DNA of 64,000 nt, taken from assembly GCA_016200085.1 (NCBI GenBank), contig JACQFL010000045.1, forward strand, positions 29,799 through 93,798, given 5' to 3'. Shown here in pieces: positions 32,805-42,808 of the stretch; the stretch's first letter is position 1, and each line of letters starts with the position of its first letter. The position numbers and the translations under genes were made by a program. The notes below the pieces were generated by a model. The model saw only the letters and a list, made by a program, of their open reading frames with translations, was not told the origin of the DNA and did not search any database. This DNA comes from Candidatus Rokuibacteriota bacterium. Lineage in GTDB: Bacteria > Methylomirabilota > Methylomirabilia > Rokubacteriales > CSP1-6.

Positions 32805-33706
32805 TCGTGGTCATCGAGAGGAGCCATCCCATGCTCGTAGGTCGTGCCGCGGTCCTCCTCGCTGTGCCCCTGGCGCTCGCCACCGCGCCCCTCGCCCGCG
32901 GCCAGCAAGCGCCCGCCGCGTCGCCAGAGCGGGAGATCACGAAGATCGCCGGCGAGGTGTACCGCTTCCGCAACGCCGGCCACTACTCGGTCTTTGCCGT
33001 GACGCCGGCCGGTGTCATCGCGACGGATCCGGTCAACGCGGAGGCGGCCCGCTGGCTCGAGGCCGAGCTGAGCCGGCGCTTCAACCAGCCCGTCCGGTAC
33101 GTGATCTACAGCCACGACCACGCCGATCACATCTCGGGCGGCGAGGTCTTCGCCGACACGGCGGTCGTGGTCGCGCACGCCAACGCCAAGACGGTGATCG
33201 TGGGCGAGAAGCGTCCGACGGCCGTGCCCCAGCTGACCTTCACGGACGCGATGACGATCGAGCTGGGCGGCACCGTGGTCGAGCTCGCCTGGGTCGGTCG
33301 CAATCACTCCGACAATTCCATCGTCATGCGCTTCCCGCGCGAGCGCGTGCTGTTCGCGGTGGACTTCATTCCCGTGGAAGCGCTGGCGTTTCGCGACTTC
33401 CCCGACGCGTACGTCGAGGACTGGATCGACTCGCGGCGCCGCGTCGAGGCGATGGACTTCGACGTCCTCGCGCCCGGCCACGGCACGCTCGGGACCAGGG
33501 AGCACGTGCGCCAGTTCCGCGGCGACCTCGAGGACCTCCGCGGCGAGGTCCTGCGCCTGATCCGCGAGGGCAAGAGCCTGGACGAGATCAAGCAGCAGGT
33601 CACGATGGCGAAGTACGCCGGCTGGGCGACCTACAAGGACGCGCTCCCCCTGAACGTCGAGGGCATGTACCGCCACGTCCAGTCGCACCGGCGACCGAAC
33701 TCGTAG
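32801..33706 (+). CDS. MBL-fold metallo-hydrolase with signal peptide
   Basis: YSHDHADHISGG; signal-like LLAVPLALATAPLARG. Confidence 0.88.
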   Translation: MIVVIERSHPMLVGRAAVLLAVPLALATAPLARGQQAPAASPEREITKIAGEVYRFRNAGHYSVFAVTPAGVIATDPVNAEAARWLEAELSRRFNQPVRYVIYSHDHADHISGGEVFADTAVVVAHANAKTVIVGEKRPTAVPQLTFTDAMTIELGGTVVELAWVGRNHSDNSIVMRFPRERVLFAVDFIPVEALAFRDFPDAYVEDWIDSRRRVEAMDFDVLAPGHGTLGTREHVRQFRGDLEDLRGEVLRLIREGKSLDEIKQQVTMAKYAGWATYKDALPLNVEGMYRHVQSHRRPNS

Positions 33707-33736
33707 CCCGACCCGGCGCCGCGGTCACCGGGGGAG

Positions 33737-34534
33737 ATGAGCATGGCCTACGAGCACGTCCTGGTCGAGAAGGAGGGCGGCGTGGCGCTGTTGACCATGA
33801 ATCGCCCCGACACCCTGAACGCGCTGAACCGGCAGCTCTCGCTGGAACTGCACCACGCGGTCAAGACCATGGAGGGCGACGACACGATCGGCTGCATCGT
33901 CATCACCGGCGCCGGCGAGCGCGCCTTCTCCGCCGGCGGCGACATCCACGAGCAGCGCGAGGACGACCGGACGTACACGCAGGCGGAGCTGGACGCCCGC
34001 CGCGCCGTCACCAGCCGCGGCAGCTACGAGATCAGCGCCTGCGCCAAGCCCACCATCGGCATGATCAACGGCCTCGCGTACGGCGGGGCCGCCGTGCTCG
34101 CGTCCTCGCTGGACATGCGGATCGGGTGCGAGCACGCGCGCTTCCGCTTCCTCGCCGCCGCGTACGGCCGCATCAACAGCACGTGGACCCTGCCCAACCA
34201 GGTCGGCTGGCCGATCGCCAAGGAGCTGCTCTTCTCGGCCCGTGTCGTCGAGGCGCAGGAGGCGCAGCGCATCGGCCTGCTGAACCACCTCGTGCCGTGC
34301 GACCGGCTTCGCGACCGGACCATGGAGCTGGCGACGATGATCGCCGGCAACCGTCGGGACGCGGTGATGGGCGTGAAGGCCCTGCTGCTCGGACACCTGA
34401 GCCGCGGTCTGCCGGAGCAATGGGCGGCGGAGCGCGACTACACGACCCGCGTGGTCCGGGGCGCCCGGGCCGAGGACGCCTTCCCGGAGTTCATCGCGCG
34501 CAAGGGTCGACCGCCGGCGCCCCCCGGGTCCTGA
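33737..34534 (+). CDS. Enoyl-CoA hydratase/isomerase family protein
   Basis: MNRPDTLNALN, ITGAGERAFSAGGDI, GLAYGGAAVLASSLDMRIG. Confidence 0.9.
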   Translation: MSMAYEHVLVEKEGGVALLTMNRPDTLNALNRQLSLELHHAVKTMEGDDTIGCIVITGAGERAFSAGGDIHEQREDDRTYTQAELDARRAVTSRGSYEISACAKPTIGMINGLAYGGAAVLASSLDMRIGCEHARFRFLAAAYGRINSTWTLPNQVGWPIAKELLFSARVVEAQEAQRIGLLNHLVPCDRLRDRTMELATMIAGNRRDAVMGVKALLLGHLSRGLPEQWAAERDYTTRVVRGARAEDAFPEFIARKGRPPAPPGS

Positions 34535-34541
34535 CGAGCGG

Positions 34542-35783
34542 TCAGGACGCCGGGACGCCCCTGGCGCGCGCGCGGCGCTCGAGGCGGGCGAGGCGGTGGG
34601 CGAGCGCGCCGCGAGCGCGGCCGGCCAGGCCGAGCGTGGCGGCGGCGTCCAGCGCCCGTGAGACGACCTCGAGCGCGGCGCGGGCATCGCGCTGGCGGTG
34701 CTCGTGGAACTTCGCCAGCTCCTCCCACGGCCGCAGGTCGAAGATGCGGCTCGCCGTCGCCGCCTCCCAGAGCGCGCAGGCGACGTCCCAGCGCGCGCGT
34801 CGCTTCTCCCACCCGGCCAGACGCAGCTGGACGCGAAGCCCTTCCATGCCCTCGAGGCCTGCCGCGAGCGCCGCGCGGTAGTAGTCCGCGCTGCGATCGG
34901 CATCGACCGCCTCGAGCAGGCGGCCGAGGCCCGCCAGCTGCTCGGGCGTCAGGTCCGCAGCGTCGCCGGCCAGCGCGCGCCCGAACCACCCGAGCAGCGC
35001 CACCAGCGACAGCACGTCGTCGCGGTTGTGCCCGAAGACCGGCCCCAGGCGCGCGGGGTTCTTTCGCCGCAGGAAGTCGAAGTAGAGGGAGGGGATCAGC
35101 GCGCCCGGGACGTCGCCGTCGCGCTCGACGCCGAGGACCTCGCGCTCGAGCGTGCCGAGGCGGCAGTCCGCCAAGCCGGCGCGCCACACGCGCCGCGCCG
35201 GGCGCAGGAGGTCGAGATGCCCGACGTCGGCCCGCCAGCGGCGGCGGGCGAGCACGAAGCGCGTCTCCAGCAGGGGCACGTCGAAGCCTCCGCCGTTGAA
35301 GGTCACCAGCGCCGTCGCGCCCTCCAGCACCGGCGCCAGCGCGGTGAGCAGGGCGGGCTCCTCGTCGAGGTCCCGCATGAAGTACTGCGCGACCACGAAC
35401 CGATCGTCCTCGACGCAGCCGACACCGACGAGGAAGGCGTAGGTGCCCGTGCCGCCGGCGAGGCCCGTCGTCTCCGTGTCGAGGAAGACGAGGCGGTCCC
35501 CGGCGACCGGCCCGTCGATCGACCGGCCGAGCAGGCCCAGTGTCTGGGGCGGCACCGCGAGGGCCTCGGCGAGCGCGATCCGGCCGTGACGATGATCGAG
35601 CGGGAACTCCCGGCGCACGACGAGCAGCCGCCCGTCGGCGTTCTCGACCACCTCGCCGCCCAGCGCGACCTCGGGCGCCTCCGCGTGGCGCCGGAAGGGG
35701 TTGCGGCTCTCGATGCGCCGGATGACCCGGCGCAGGTCGGCGAGCGTCGCCGCGCGCGGGCCGGCGTCAGGCGGTGAGAGCAC
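34542..35783 (-). CDS. YprB-like ribonuclease H-like exonuclease (MrfB-like)
   Basis: FLDTETTGLAGGTGTYAFLVGVG...FNGGGFDVPLLETRF...HNRDDVLSLV; adjacent to YprA-like helicase. Confidence 0.85.
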   Translation of the reverse strand: MLSPPDAGPRAATLADLRRVIRRIESRNPFRRHAEAPEVALGGEVVENADGRLLVVRREFPLDHRHGRIALAEALAVPPQTLGLLGRSIDGPVAGDRLVFLDTETTGLAGGTGTYAFLVGVGCVEDDRFVVAQYFMRDLDEEPALLTALAPVLEGATALVTFNGGGFDVPLLETRFVLARRRWRADVGHLDLLRPARRVWRAGLADCRLGTLEREVLGVERDGDVPGALIPSLYFDFLRRKNPARLGPVFGHNRDDVLSLVALLGWFGRALAGDAADLTPEQLAGLGRLLEAVDADRSADYYRAALAAGLEGMEGLRVQLRLAGWEKRRARWDVACALWEAATASRIFDLRPWEELAKFHEHRQRDARAALEVVSRALDAAATLGLAGRARGALAHRLARLERRARARGVPAS

Positions 35784-38121
35784 GGAGCAGGGCCCGGGCG
35801 ATGGGCTTGGCGCGGCGCCCGACCTCGTTCACCGGCCCGACGCACGAGGGGCAGCCCGCCCGGCAGGGACAGGCCTCGAGCGTCTCCAGCCCGCGCGCGA
35901 GGAGCTGGGGGAGGATCTCGAACAGACGCTCGGCCAGGCCGATGCCGCCGGCGTGGCTGTCGTAGAGGTAGATCGTCGGGTTGAACCGCTCCGCGTCGAG
36001 CAGGCGGCGTCTCGTGGATTCGCGGGTGGCGACGGCGCCCGTCTCGGCCGGCGTGGTGTCGCCGAGCCAGGAGCCGACGTCGCGCACGTCGCAGAGCAGG
36101 AAGATCGGCGCCAGGTGATGCAGGAGATAGCTCACCGCCCGGAGGCCGTCGATCAGCTCGTCGCGCGAGCGGCTGATCGCGGCCAGGGTCTCCTCCGTCG
36201 GCGTGAGCCAGGCGCTGGTGGTCTGCATCTCCTGCTGGGGCAGCTCGACCTCGCCGGAGCCGACGTTCTCGAGCGTGCCCATCTTGATCTTCTTGAAGCC
36301 GACGACCTTCTCGGCGACCAGCACCTCGCCCTGCTCGGCGACGTACGCCGGATGCCCGCGGTCGGCCAGGCGCCGCAGGATCCACACGCCCTTGGCGCTG
36401 ACGGCGTCGGTGAAGTAGTCGACGTTGACGCGCTTGACGTAGGCGACCTTCTCCTCGTCCTCGCGGAAGTGGAGCTCCTGCACCTCGAACGGCACGCTCT
36501 CGACGAGGTAGATCGCCTTCGGGTGGATCGTCGCGAACGCGCTGCCCCAGTCCACCTCCGCGATGATGTTGCGCCGCTTCGTCTGCTTCTCGTCTCTCGA
36601 GGTCGTGTCGATGACGAGGAAGTTGTCGGTCGTGACCGTCCGCAGCGAGATGTGGTCGGCCGGGTACGTCTCCGACGCCCAGTGCCACCGTCCGCCCGCG
36701 CGATGCAGGAGCGCCTCGTCCTCCAGCGCGGCGAGGTGCGCGCGCACGTCGACCTCGCCGAAGGTCTCCTCGGCGCCGAAGGGGAGCTCGAAGGCGGCGC
36801 ACTTGAGGTGGTTGACGAGGATGAACGGGTTGTCGGGGTTGATGCGGGCGTGCTCCGGCGCGGTCCCGAAGAGGTAGTCGGGATGCGTCACCATGAACTG
36901 GTCGAGCGGCGCGCTGGTGGCCACGAAGAAGGCCGCCGAGGGGCCGGACCGCCGGCCCGCGCGCCCCGACTGCTGCCACAGCGAGGCGATGGTGCCCGGG
37001 TAGCCGGCGAGCACGGCGACGTCGAGGTGCCCGATGTCGACGCCGAGCTCCAGCGCGTTCGTCGACACCACGCCGAGCACCTCCCCGGCGCGGAGCCCCT
37101 GCTCCACCGCCCGGCGGCGCGTCGGCAGGTAGCCGCCGCGATAGCCGCGCACCATGCCGGCGTCCCCCGTCCTGTCCGCGACGCCGGTCTTGATCGACGT
37201 CAGCAGCACCTCGGTCGCCAGGCGGCTCTGGGCGAAGACGATGGTGGGGATGCGCTCGCGCAGGAAGCGGAGCGCGAGCTTCGCGGCCTCGCCGAGGTAC
37301 GGCGCGCGGATCCCGAGCTCGGGATTGACCACCGGCGGGTTGTAGCAGACGAACAGCTTGTCGCCCGTCGGCGCCCCGCTCTCCGCCACTTCCTCGACCG
37401 GCTCGCCGGTGATCCGTTCGGCCAGCTCGCGCGGGTTGGCGATGGTCGCCGAGGCCATGATGAAGCGCGGCGACGAGCCGTAGTGGCGGCAGAGCCGGCG
37501 CAGCCGGCGAAGGACGTCGGCGACGTGGCTGCCGAAGACGCCGCGGTAGGCGTGCAGCTCGTCGATCACCACGTATCTCAGATTCTGGAAGAGCGCCGCC
37601 CACTTCGTGTGGTGCGGCAGGATCCCGGAATGGAGCATGTCCGGGTTCGTGAGCACGAGGTTGGCGCGGGCGCGCACGGCGCGCCGGGCGTCCTGCGGCG
37701 TGTCGCCGTCGTAGGTGAACATCCGCAGCTCCGGCAGCTGCCGGGCGAGCTGCTCGAGCTCCGCGAGCTGGTCCTGGGCGAGCGCCTTGGTCGGGAAGAG
37801 GTAGAGCACGCGCGCGCCCGGCTGCTCGAGCAGGGCCTGGAGCACGGGCAGGTTGTAGCAGAGGGTCTTGCCGGACGCCGTGGGCGTCACCACCACGACG
37901 CTCGTGCCCGTGGCCACGGTCTCGAACGCCTGCGCCTGGTGCGAGTAGAGCTGCTCGATGCCGCGCGCGCGGAGCGCCTCGGCGAGGCGCGGGTCGAGCG
38001 ACGCCGGGAACGAGTGGAGCACCGGCGGCCGCGGCGTGAAGTGGCGCGTGCAGGTGACGCAGGGTCCCGTCGAGGGCGAGGTCAGCAGGTCGTCGAGGAT
38101 GTCGCGGAGGATCGCGGCCAT
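35767..38121 (-). CDS. YprA/MrfA-like DEAD/DEAH-box helicase with C-terminal Zn-binding domain
   Basis: TPTASGKTLCYNLP, DELHAYRGVFGSH, QSGRAGRR, C-terminal CPCRAGCPSCVGP. Confidence 0.9.
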   Translation of the reverse strand: MAAILRDILDDLLTSPSTGPCVTCTRHFTPRPPVLHSFPASLDPRLAEALRARGIEQLYSHQAQAFETVATGTSVVVVTPTASGKTLCYNLPVLQALLEQPGARVLYLFPTKALAQDQLAELEQLARQLPELRMFTYDGDTPQDARRAVRARANLVLTNPDMLHSGILPHHTKWAALFQNLRYVVIDELHAYRGVFGSHVADVLRRLRRLCRHYGSSPRFIMASATIANPRELAERITGEPVEEVAESGAPTGDKLFVCYNPPVVNPELGIRAPYLGEAAKLALRFLRERIPTIVFAQSRLATEVLLTSIKTGVADRTGDAGMVRGYRGGYLPTRRRAVEQGLRAGEVLGVVSTNALELGVDIGHLDVAVLAGYPGTIASLWQQSGRAGRRSGPSAAFFVATSAPLDQFMVTHPDYLFGTAPEHARINPDNPFILVNHLKCAAFELPFGAEETFGEVDVRAHLAALEDEALLHRAGGRWHWASETYPADHISLRTVTTDNFLVIDTTSRDEKQTKRRNIIAEVDWGSAFATIHPKAIYLVESVPFEVQELHFREDEEKVAYVKRVNVDYFTDAVSAKGVWILRRLADRGHPAYVAEQGEVLVAEKVVGFKKIKMGTLENVGSGEVELPQQEMQTTSAWLTPTEETLAAISRSRDELIDGLRAVSYLLHHLAPIFLLCDVRDVGSWLGDTTPAETGAVATRESTRRRLLDAERFNPTIYLYDSHAGGIGLAERLFEILPQLLARGLETLEACPCRAGCPSCVGPVNEVGRRAKPIARALLRALTA

Positions 38122-38146
38122 GGCTCAGGACCGCGGCGGGGCGGCG

Positions 38147-38599
38147 CTAGGGCTCGCGGGTGAGCTTGATGCGGATCGGCACGTCCACATTCGAGATCCG
38201 CCCCACCATCTGGTCGCCCGACACCGTGAACGCCGCCACCTCGTCACCGAGCTCGTGCCTGACGGTGAGCTTGCTCCCGGAGACCTCGAGCAGAACGGGA
38301 ACGCCGGCCAGGCCCGCCCACCGGATCGTCAGCGGCAGCGCCTCCGCGGCTGCCGTGTCGTCGAGGACGAGCCGCCCGTACCCGTTGCGGCCGGTTTGCG
38401 TGAACTGGGCCGTCGCGAGGGCGGAGCGAGGGATGTCCTGGATCCCGAAGCCGGTCCACGTGCCGGTCCACTTGCCGGTGACGTTCACGGGCGCCGGCGG
38501 AGGCGACAGGGGCCGCGCGGATCGGGGAGCGGGGGGTCGCGACGCACATGCGGCCGTCACCATCGACAGCCCGATCACCAGGAGTCCCAGGCGCCGCAT
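38147..38599 (-). CDS. Predicted lipoprotein
   Basis: Lipobox-like LSMVTAACAS; 150 aa. Confidence 0.65.
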   Translation of the reverse strand: MRRLGLLVIGLSMVTAACASRPPAPRSARPLSPPPAPVNVTGKWTGTWTGFGIQDIPRSALATAQFTQTGRNGYGRLVLDDTAAAEALPLTIRWAGLAGVPVLLEVSGSKLTVRHELGDEVAAFTVSGDQMVGRISNVDVPIRIKLTREP

Positions 38600-38615
38600 G
38601 CGCCAGTACAGTAGC

Positions 38616-39062
38616 ATGTCGCTCGTGTCGCCCGGAAGCCTCTTCCGCGACTGGCTCCCCCCGCTCGTCTGGATGGTGGTCGTCATGATCTTGTCCGGCG
38701 ACCGGTTCTCGGCGGCGGAGACGGGCCACGTCCTGGTGCCCCTCCTCTCCTGGCTGCTGCCCTGGGCGTCTCCGGCGACGCTGGAGGCCCTCCACGGCGT
38801 GACGCGCAAGCTCGCGCACCTCGTCGAGTACGCCGTGCTGGCGGCGCTGTGGCTGCGCGCGCTGCGCGCCGGTGCGGGCTGGCCCCGGGCACGGGCGGCG
38901 GCGACGGCGGTCGCGCTCAGCGTGGGGTGGGCCGTGGTCGACGAGCTCCACCAGGCCACGGTGGCCTCGCGCACGGGCAGTCCGCTCGACGTCCTGCTGG
39001 ACGCGACGGGCGCGGTCGCCGCGGTCGTCTATCGCCCGCGGCGAGCCAGCAGGTCCACGTAA
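38616..39062 (+). CDS. VanZ family protein
   Basis: KLAHLVEYAVLAALWLRAL...VDELHQATVASRTGSPLDVLLDATGA. Confidence 0.85.
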   Translation: MSLVSPGSLFRDWLPPLVWMVVVMILSGDRFSAAETGHVLVPLLSWLLPWASPATLEALHGVTRKLAHLVEYAVLAALWLRALRAGAGWPRARAAATAVALSVGWAVVDELHQATVASRTGSPLDVLLDATGAVAAVVYRPRRASRST

Positions 39063-39553
39063 GCCTCGGCCACCCGGGCCTCGGGCTCGAGCCCGAGCGC
39101 GGCGGCCACCTCCTGCAGCTCCGCGTGCGCCGCCTCGTCGGACTGCCCGGCGAGCACGGTCTCCAGCTCCACGAAGCCGCCCAGGCCCTCGACGTCGTCC
39201 AGGTGGATGCGGGTGGCGCGGTAGAGGAACAGGTGGCGGCGCTTGCTGACCACGCCCGCGGTGCCGAGCGCGTGGCTCAGCGTCGCCGCCAGCGTGATCG
39301 GGTCGGCGACGGGGCAGACGAAGAAGTCACTGGCCCGGGCCTCGGGTGTGTCGGGCCGCCGGTAGCCGATGAGCTCGGCCCGGCCGTCGCCGAAGTCACG
39401 CAGCTTCAGGCGGCCGGGGCCGGCCGGGAAGAAGGTGTCCCGCTGATGCAGCACGCCGGCGTCCCGCGCGCCCAGCGCCTCGGCCCGTCGCCGCACGGCG
39501 GCGAGGTCGGCGGCGCGGCACTTCAACTCGATGTTGCGGCGGGGCGACGTCAG
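39029..39553 (-). CDS. CYTH domain (class IV adenylate cyclase/thiamine triphosphatase-like) protein; CTG start proposed
   Basis: RNIELKCRAADLAAVRRRAEALGA...QRDTFFPAGPGRLKLRDFGDGRAELIGYRRPD. Confidence 0.75.
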   Translation of the reverse strand: MTSPRRNIELKCRAADLAAVRRRAEALGARDAGVLHQRDTFFPAGPGRLKLRDFGDGRAELIGYRRPDTPEARASDFFVCPVADPITLAATLSHALGTAGVVSKRRHLFLYRATRIHLDDVEGLGGFVELETVLAGQSDEAAHAELQEVAAALGLEPEARVAEAYVDLLARRGR

Positions 39554-40467
39554 ACCGTCAGCCGGGGATCGAGGGTGTCGCGCAGGCCGTCGCCGAAGAG
39601 GTTGATGCCGAGCACGGTGACGAGGATGGCGAGGCCGGGAAACGTGGCCAGCCACCACGCGGTGGAGATGTAGACCCGCCCGTCGGCGAGCATGCCGCCC
39701 CACGTCGGCGTGGGCGGCTGCACGCCGAGGCCGAGGAACGAGAGCGCGGACTCGATCACGATCACCCGCGCCATGTCCAGCGTCGCGACCACCAGCCACG
39801 GCGTGAACACGTTGGGCAGCACGTGGCGGAAGATCACGCGCCCGTCGCGGCCGCCCAGCGCGAGCGCGGCCTGGACGAACTCCCGCTCCCGGAGCGACAG
39901 CACCGAGCCGCGGACGACGCGCGCGTAGACCACCCAGCTCGACACGCCGATCACCACGATGATGGTGGGCAGGCTGGGGCCGAGGACGCCGATGACGGCG
40001 ATGGCGAGCAGGATGAAGGGAAACGCGAGCTGGATGTCGGCCAGGCGCATCAGCACGTCGTCGGCGTACCCGCCGAAGTACCCGGCCACCAGCCCGGCCA
40101 GCATGCCGAGGATCCCCGAGATCAGCACCGCGGCCACGCCCACGAGGAGGGCGGGCCGCGCGCCGTGGATCACGCGGGCGACCAGGTCGCGCCCGAGGTG
40201 GTCGGTGCCCAGCACGTGCCGGCGGCCGGCCTCGTCGCTCCAGAGCGGCGGCTTGAGCCGGTCGCCGATGTTCTGCTCGATGGGATCGAATGGCGCCAGG
40301 ACCGGCGCCGCCGCCGCGACCACCACGGTGAGGAGCATCACCGCCAGGCCGAAGAGCGCCGTGCGCCGCCGCACGAGGCGGCGGACCAGCGCCAGCCACT
40401 CGCGCACCGCGGGCGAGCGCTCCCCGCGCAGGGTCAGGGTCCCGGCGGGCGCCGCCGCACCGCTCAT
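39550..40467 (-). CDS. ABC transporter permease (DppC/OppC-like)
   Basis: DHLGRDLVARVIHGARPALLVGV...EALSFLGLGVQPPTPTWG-type motifs. Confidence 0.92.
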   Translation of the reverse strand: MSGAAAPAGTLTLRGERSPAVREWLALVRRLVRRRTALFGLAVMLLTVVVAAAAPVLAPFDPIEQNIGDRLKPPLWSDEAGRRHVLGTDHLGRDLVARVIHGARPALLVGVAAVLISGILGMLAGLVAGYFGGYADDVLMRLADIQLAFPFILLAIAVIGVLGPSLPTIIVVIGVSSWVVYARVVRGSVLSLREREFVQAALALGGRDGRVIFRHVLPNVFTPWLVVATLDMARVIVIESALSFLGLGVQPPTPTWGGMLADGRVYISTAWWLATFPGLAILVTVLGINLFGDGLRDTLDPRLTV

Positions 40468-41381
40468 CGCAGCCGGATCCGGGGATCGAGGTACGTGTAC
40501 ATGAAATCCACGAGGAGGTTGACGACGATGAACGTCGACGCCAGCGTGAACACGGCCGCCTGCACCACGGGGTAGTCGCGGTTGTAGATCGCCTGCACGG
40601 ACAGGCGGCCCACCCCGGGCCAGGCGAAGATCGTCTCCGTGATGACGGAGCCGCCGAGCAGGGTGCCGAGCTCGATGCCGACGATGGTCACGATCGGGAT
40701 GGCCGCGTTCTTGAGCGCGTGCTTCCAGACCACCGGCGGCCCGCTGACGCCCTTGGAGCGCGCGGTGCGGATGTAGTCCTGGTTCAGCACCTCGAGCATG
40801 CCGGAGCGCGTGAGCCGCGTGATGCGGGCGGTGGTGAACAGCCCGAGGGTGACGGCGGGCAGCACGAGGTGGTCCAGGGAGCCCCGGCCCGAGGACGGAA
40901 AGATGTTGAACTGCACCGAGAAGAGCAGGATCAGCATGATGCCGAGCCAGAACGTCGGCATCGACTGGCCGAGCAGCGCCACCACGGTCGAGACGTAGTC
41001 GATGAGGCTGTTGCGGCGCACGGCGGACACGATGCCGGCGGGGATGGCCAGCGCGAGCGCGATCAGCAGCGCGGCGCCGGCCAGCTGGAGCGTCGCGGGC
41101 ATCCGCTCGATCACCAGGCCGAAGGCGGGCTCGCCGTGGCGCACCGACAGTCCGAAGTCCCCCTGCAGCGCGCCCGCGAGGAAGCGCCCGTACTGCACGA
41201 GGAAGGGATCGTTGAAGCCCATCGCCTGGCGGAACTTCTGGAGGTCCTCCACGGTGGCGTCGGGCGGCAGCAACACCGCGGCGGGGTCGCCGGTGAGATG
41301 GAGGATGGCGAAGACCACGAAGGACACGCCGAAGAGGACGAGCACCGACTGGGCGAGCCGGCGCGCGAGGTAGACCTTCAT
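40464..41381 (-). CDS. ABC transporter permease (DppB/OppB-like)
   Basis: MKVYLARRLAQSVLVLFGVSFVVFAILHLTGDPA...TRSGMLEVLNQDYIRTARSKG. Confidence 0.93.
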   Translation of the reverse strand: MKVYLARRLAQSVLVLFGVSFVVFAILHLTGDPAAVLLPPDATVEDLQKFRQAMGFNDPFLVQYGRFLAGALQGDFGLSVRHGEPAFGLVIERMPATLQLAGAALLIALALAIPAGIVSAVRRNSLIDYVSTVVALLGQSMPTFWLGIMLILLFSVQFNIFPSSGRGSLDHLVLPAVTLGLFTTARITRLTRSGMLEVLNQDYIRTARSKGVSGPPVVWKHALKNAAIPIVTIVGIELGTLLGGSVITETIFAWPGVGRLSVQAIYNRDYPVVQAAVFTLASTFIVVNLLVDFMYTYLDPRIRLR

Positions 41382-42739
41382 GCCGCCCGTCGGAGACGGG
41401 CCACCGCCTCGATGTGGGGCGTCTGGGGGAACATGTCGACCGGCTGCACCCACTCCAGCCGGTAGCCCCGGCGCGCGAGGTCGCCGACGTCGCGCGCGAG
41501 CGTGGAGGGGTTGCACGAGACGTAGACGATGCGCGCGGGCCCGAGGTCGGCCAGCGCGCCGAGCGCCTTGGGATGGAAGCCCGCGCGCGGCGGATCGGCC
41601 ACGACCACCTCGGCGCTCACGCCCTGGCGCACGAGCTCCGGCAGCACGTGCCGCACCTCGCCGGACAGGAAGGTGCAGTTGTCGATGCCGTTGGCCTGGG
41701 CGTTGCGGACGGCGTCGGCGACGGCGGCCGGGGCCACCTCGACGCCCCAGACCCGCCGGCAGCGGCGGGCGAGGAGCAGGCTGATGGCGCCGGTGCCGGA
41801 GTAGAGATCGACCACGGTCTCCGATCCCGCCAGCTCGCAGGCTGCCTCCACGACGCCGAACAGCCGTTCCGCCTGCACGGTGTTGGTCTGGAAGAAGGAG
41901 CTGGCGGAGACGTGGAAGATCAGGCCGCCGAGGCGCTCGGTGATGCTGTCGCCGCCGACGAGCCCGTGCTCCTCGGTGCCGACGGCGACGCTGGCCTTCT
42001 TGCTGTTGACGTTGAGGACGACGCTCGCCGTCTCGGGCACGCGCGCCCGCAGCCGCTCCGCCACCGGCCCCAGGGTCTCGACGTCGGGCGCCGCCGCCAC
42101 GAAGTTGACCATCGCCTCGCGCGTGCGCCGCCCCTCGCGCAGAGTGACGAAGCGCAGCAGCCCCTGCCCGGAGTCGGGGTCGTACACGGACAGGCCGCGT
42201 GCCTGCTCGCGGACCTCGGCGAGCAGGGCGTTCATGGTGTCGGACTGGAGCAGGCAACGCTCGATGTCGAGGACGACGTCGTAGCGGTCCGCTTCGTGCA
42301 GCCCGAGGCGCGCCCCCCCGGGCGCGGCGACCACGGTGAACTCCATCTTGTTGCGATAGCCGTAGGGCTCCGGTGCGGGGAGGATGGGGCGCAGCTCGAA
42401 GCCCGTCACCTCGCCGAGGCGCTCCAGGCAGTCGCGGACCTGCTTCTCCTTGAGCGCGAGCTGCGCCGGATAGGCGACGTGCTGCAGGCGGCAGCCCCCG
42501 CACCGCCCGAAGTACGCGCAGGGCGCCGCCACGCGGTCGGGCGAGGGGACGTCCACCGACTCGATGACGGCCCGCCCGAAGCGCGCGCGGGTCTCGGTGA
42601 TGCGCACGCGCACGCGATCGCCGGGGATCCCGCCGCGCACGAACACGACGTAGCCGCTGGCGCGCCCGACCCCCTCGCCGCCGAAGGCGAGATCGTCGAT
42701 GACGAGCTCGACGGTGTCGCCACGACGAGGCTTCGCCAT
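41378..42739 (-). CDS. 23S rRNA (uracil-C5)-methyltransferase RlmD/RumA-like
   Basis: TRAM, CxxCGGCRLQHVAY Fe-S motif, VSCNPSTLARD. Confidence 0.92.
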   Translation of the reverse strand: MAKPRRGDTVELVIDDLAFGGEGVGRASGYVVFVRGGIPGDRVRVRITETRARFGRAVIESVDVPSPDRVAAPCAYFGRCGGCRLQHVAYPAQLALKEKQVRDCLERLGEVTGFELRPILPAPEPYGYRNKMEFTVVAAPGGARLGLHEADRYDVVLDIERCLLQSDTMNALLAEVREQARGLSVYDPDSGQGLLRFVTLREGRRTREAMVNFVAAAPDVETLGPVAERLRARVPETASVVLNVNSKKASVAVGTEEHGLVGGDSITERLGGLIFHVSASSFFQTNTVQAERLFGVVEAACELAGSETVVDLYSGTGAISLLLARRCRRVWGVEVAPAAVADAVRNAQANGIDNCTFLSGEVRHVLPELVRQGVSAEVVVADPPRAGFHPKALGALADLGPARIVYVSCNPSTLARDVGDLARRGYRLEWVQPVDMFPQTPHIEAVARLRRAA

Positions 42740-42808
42740 GAGAGCGTCATGATATCACCGCGTTCGCCACGGTGGCGGCCGGGACGGATCGGGGTAGAAT
42801 ACGGAGCT

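Noticed and set aside
39029-39062. 34-bp convergent overlap of VanZ and CYTH genes as a regulatory antisense
   Set aside because: Short 3' overlaps are common in compact genomes; no further signal.
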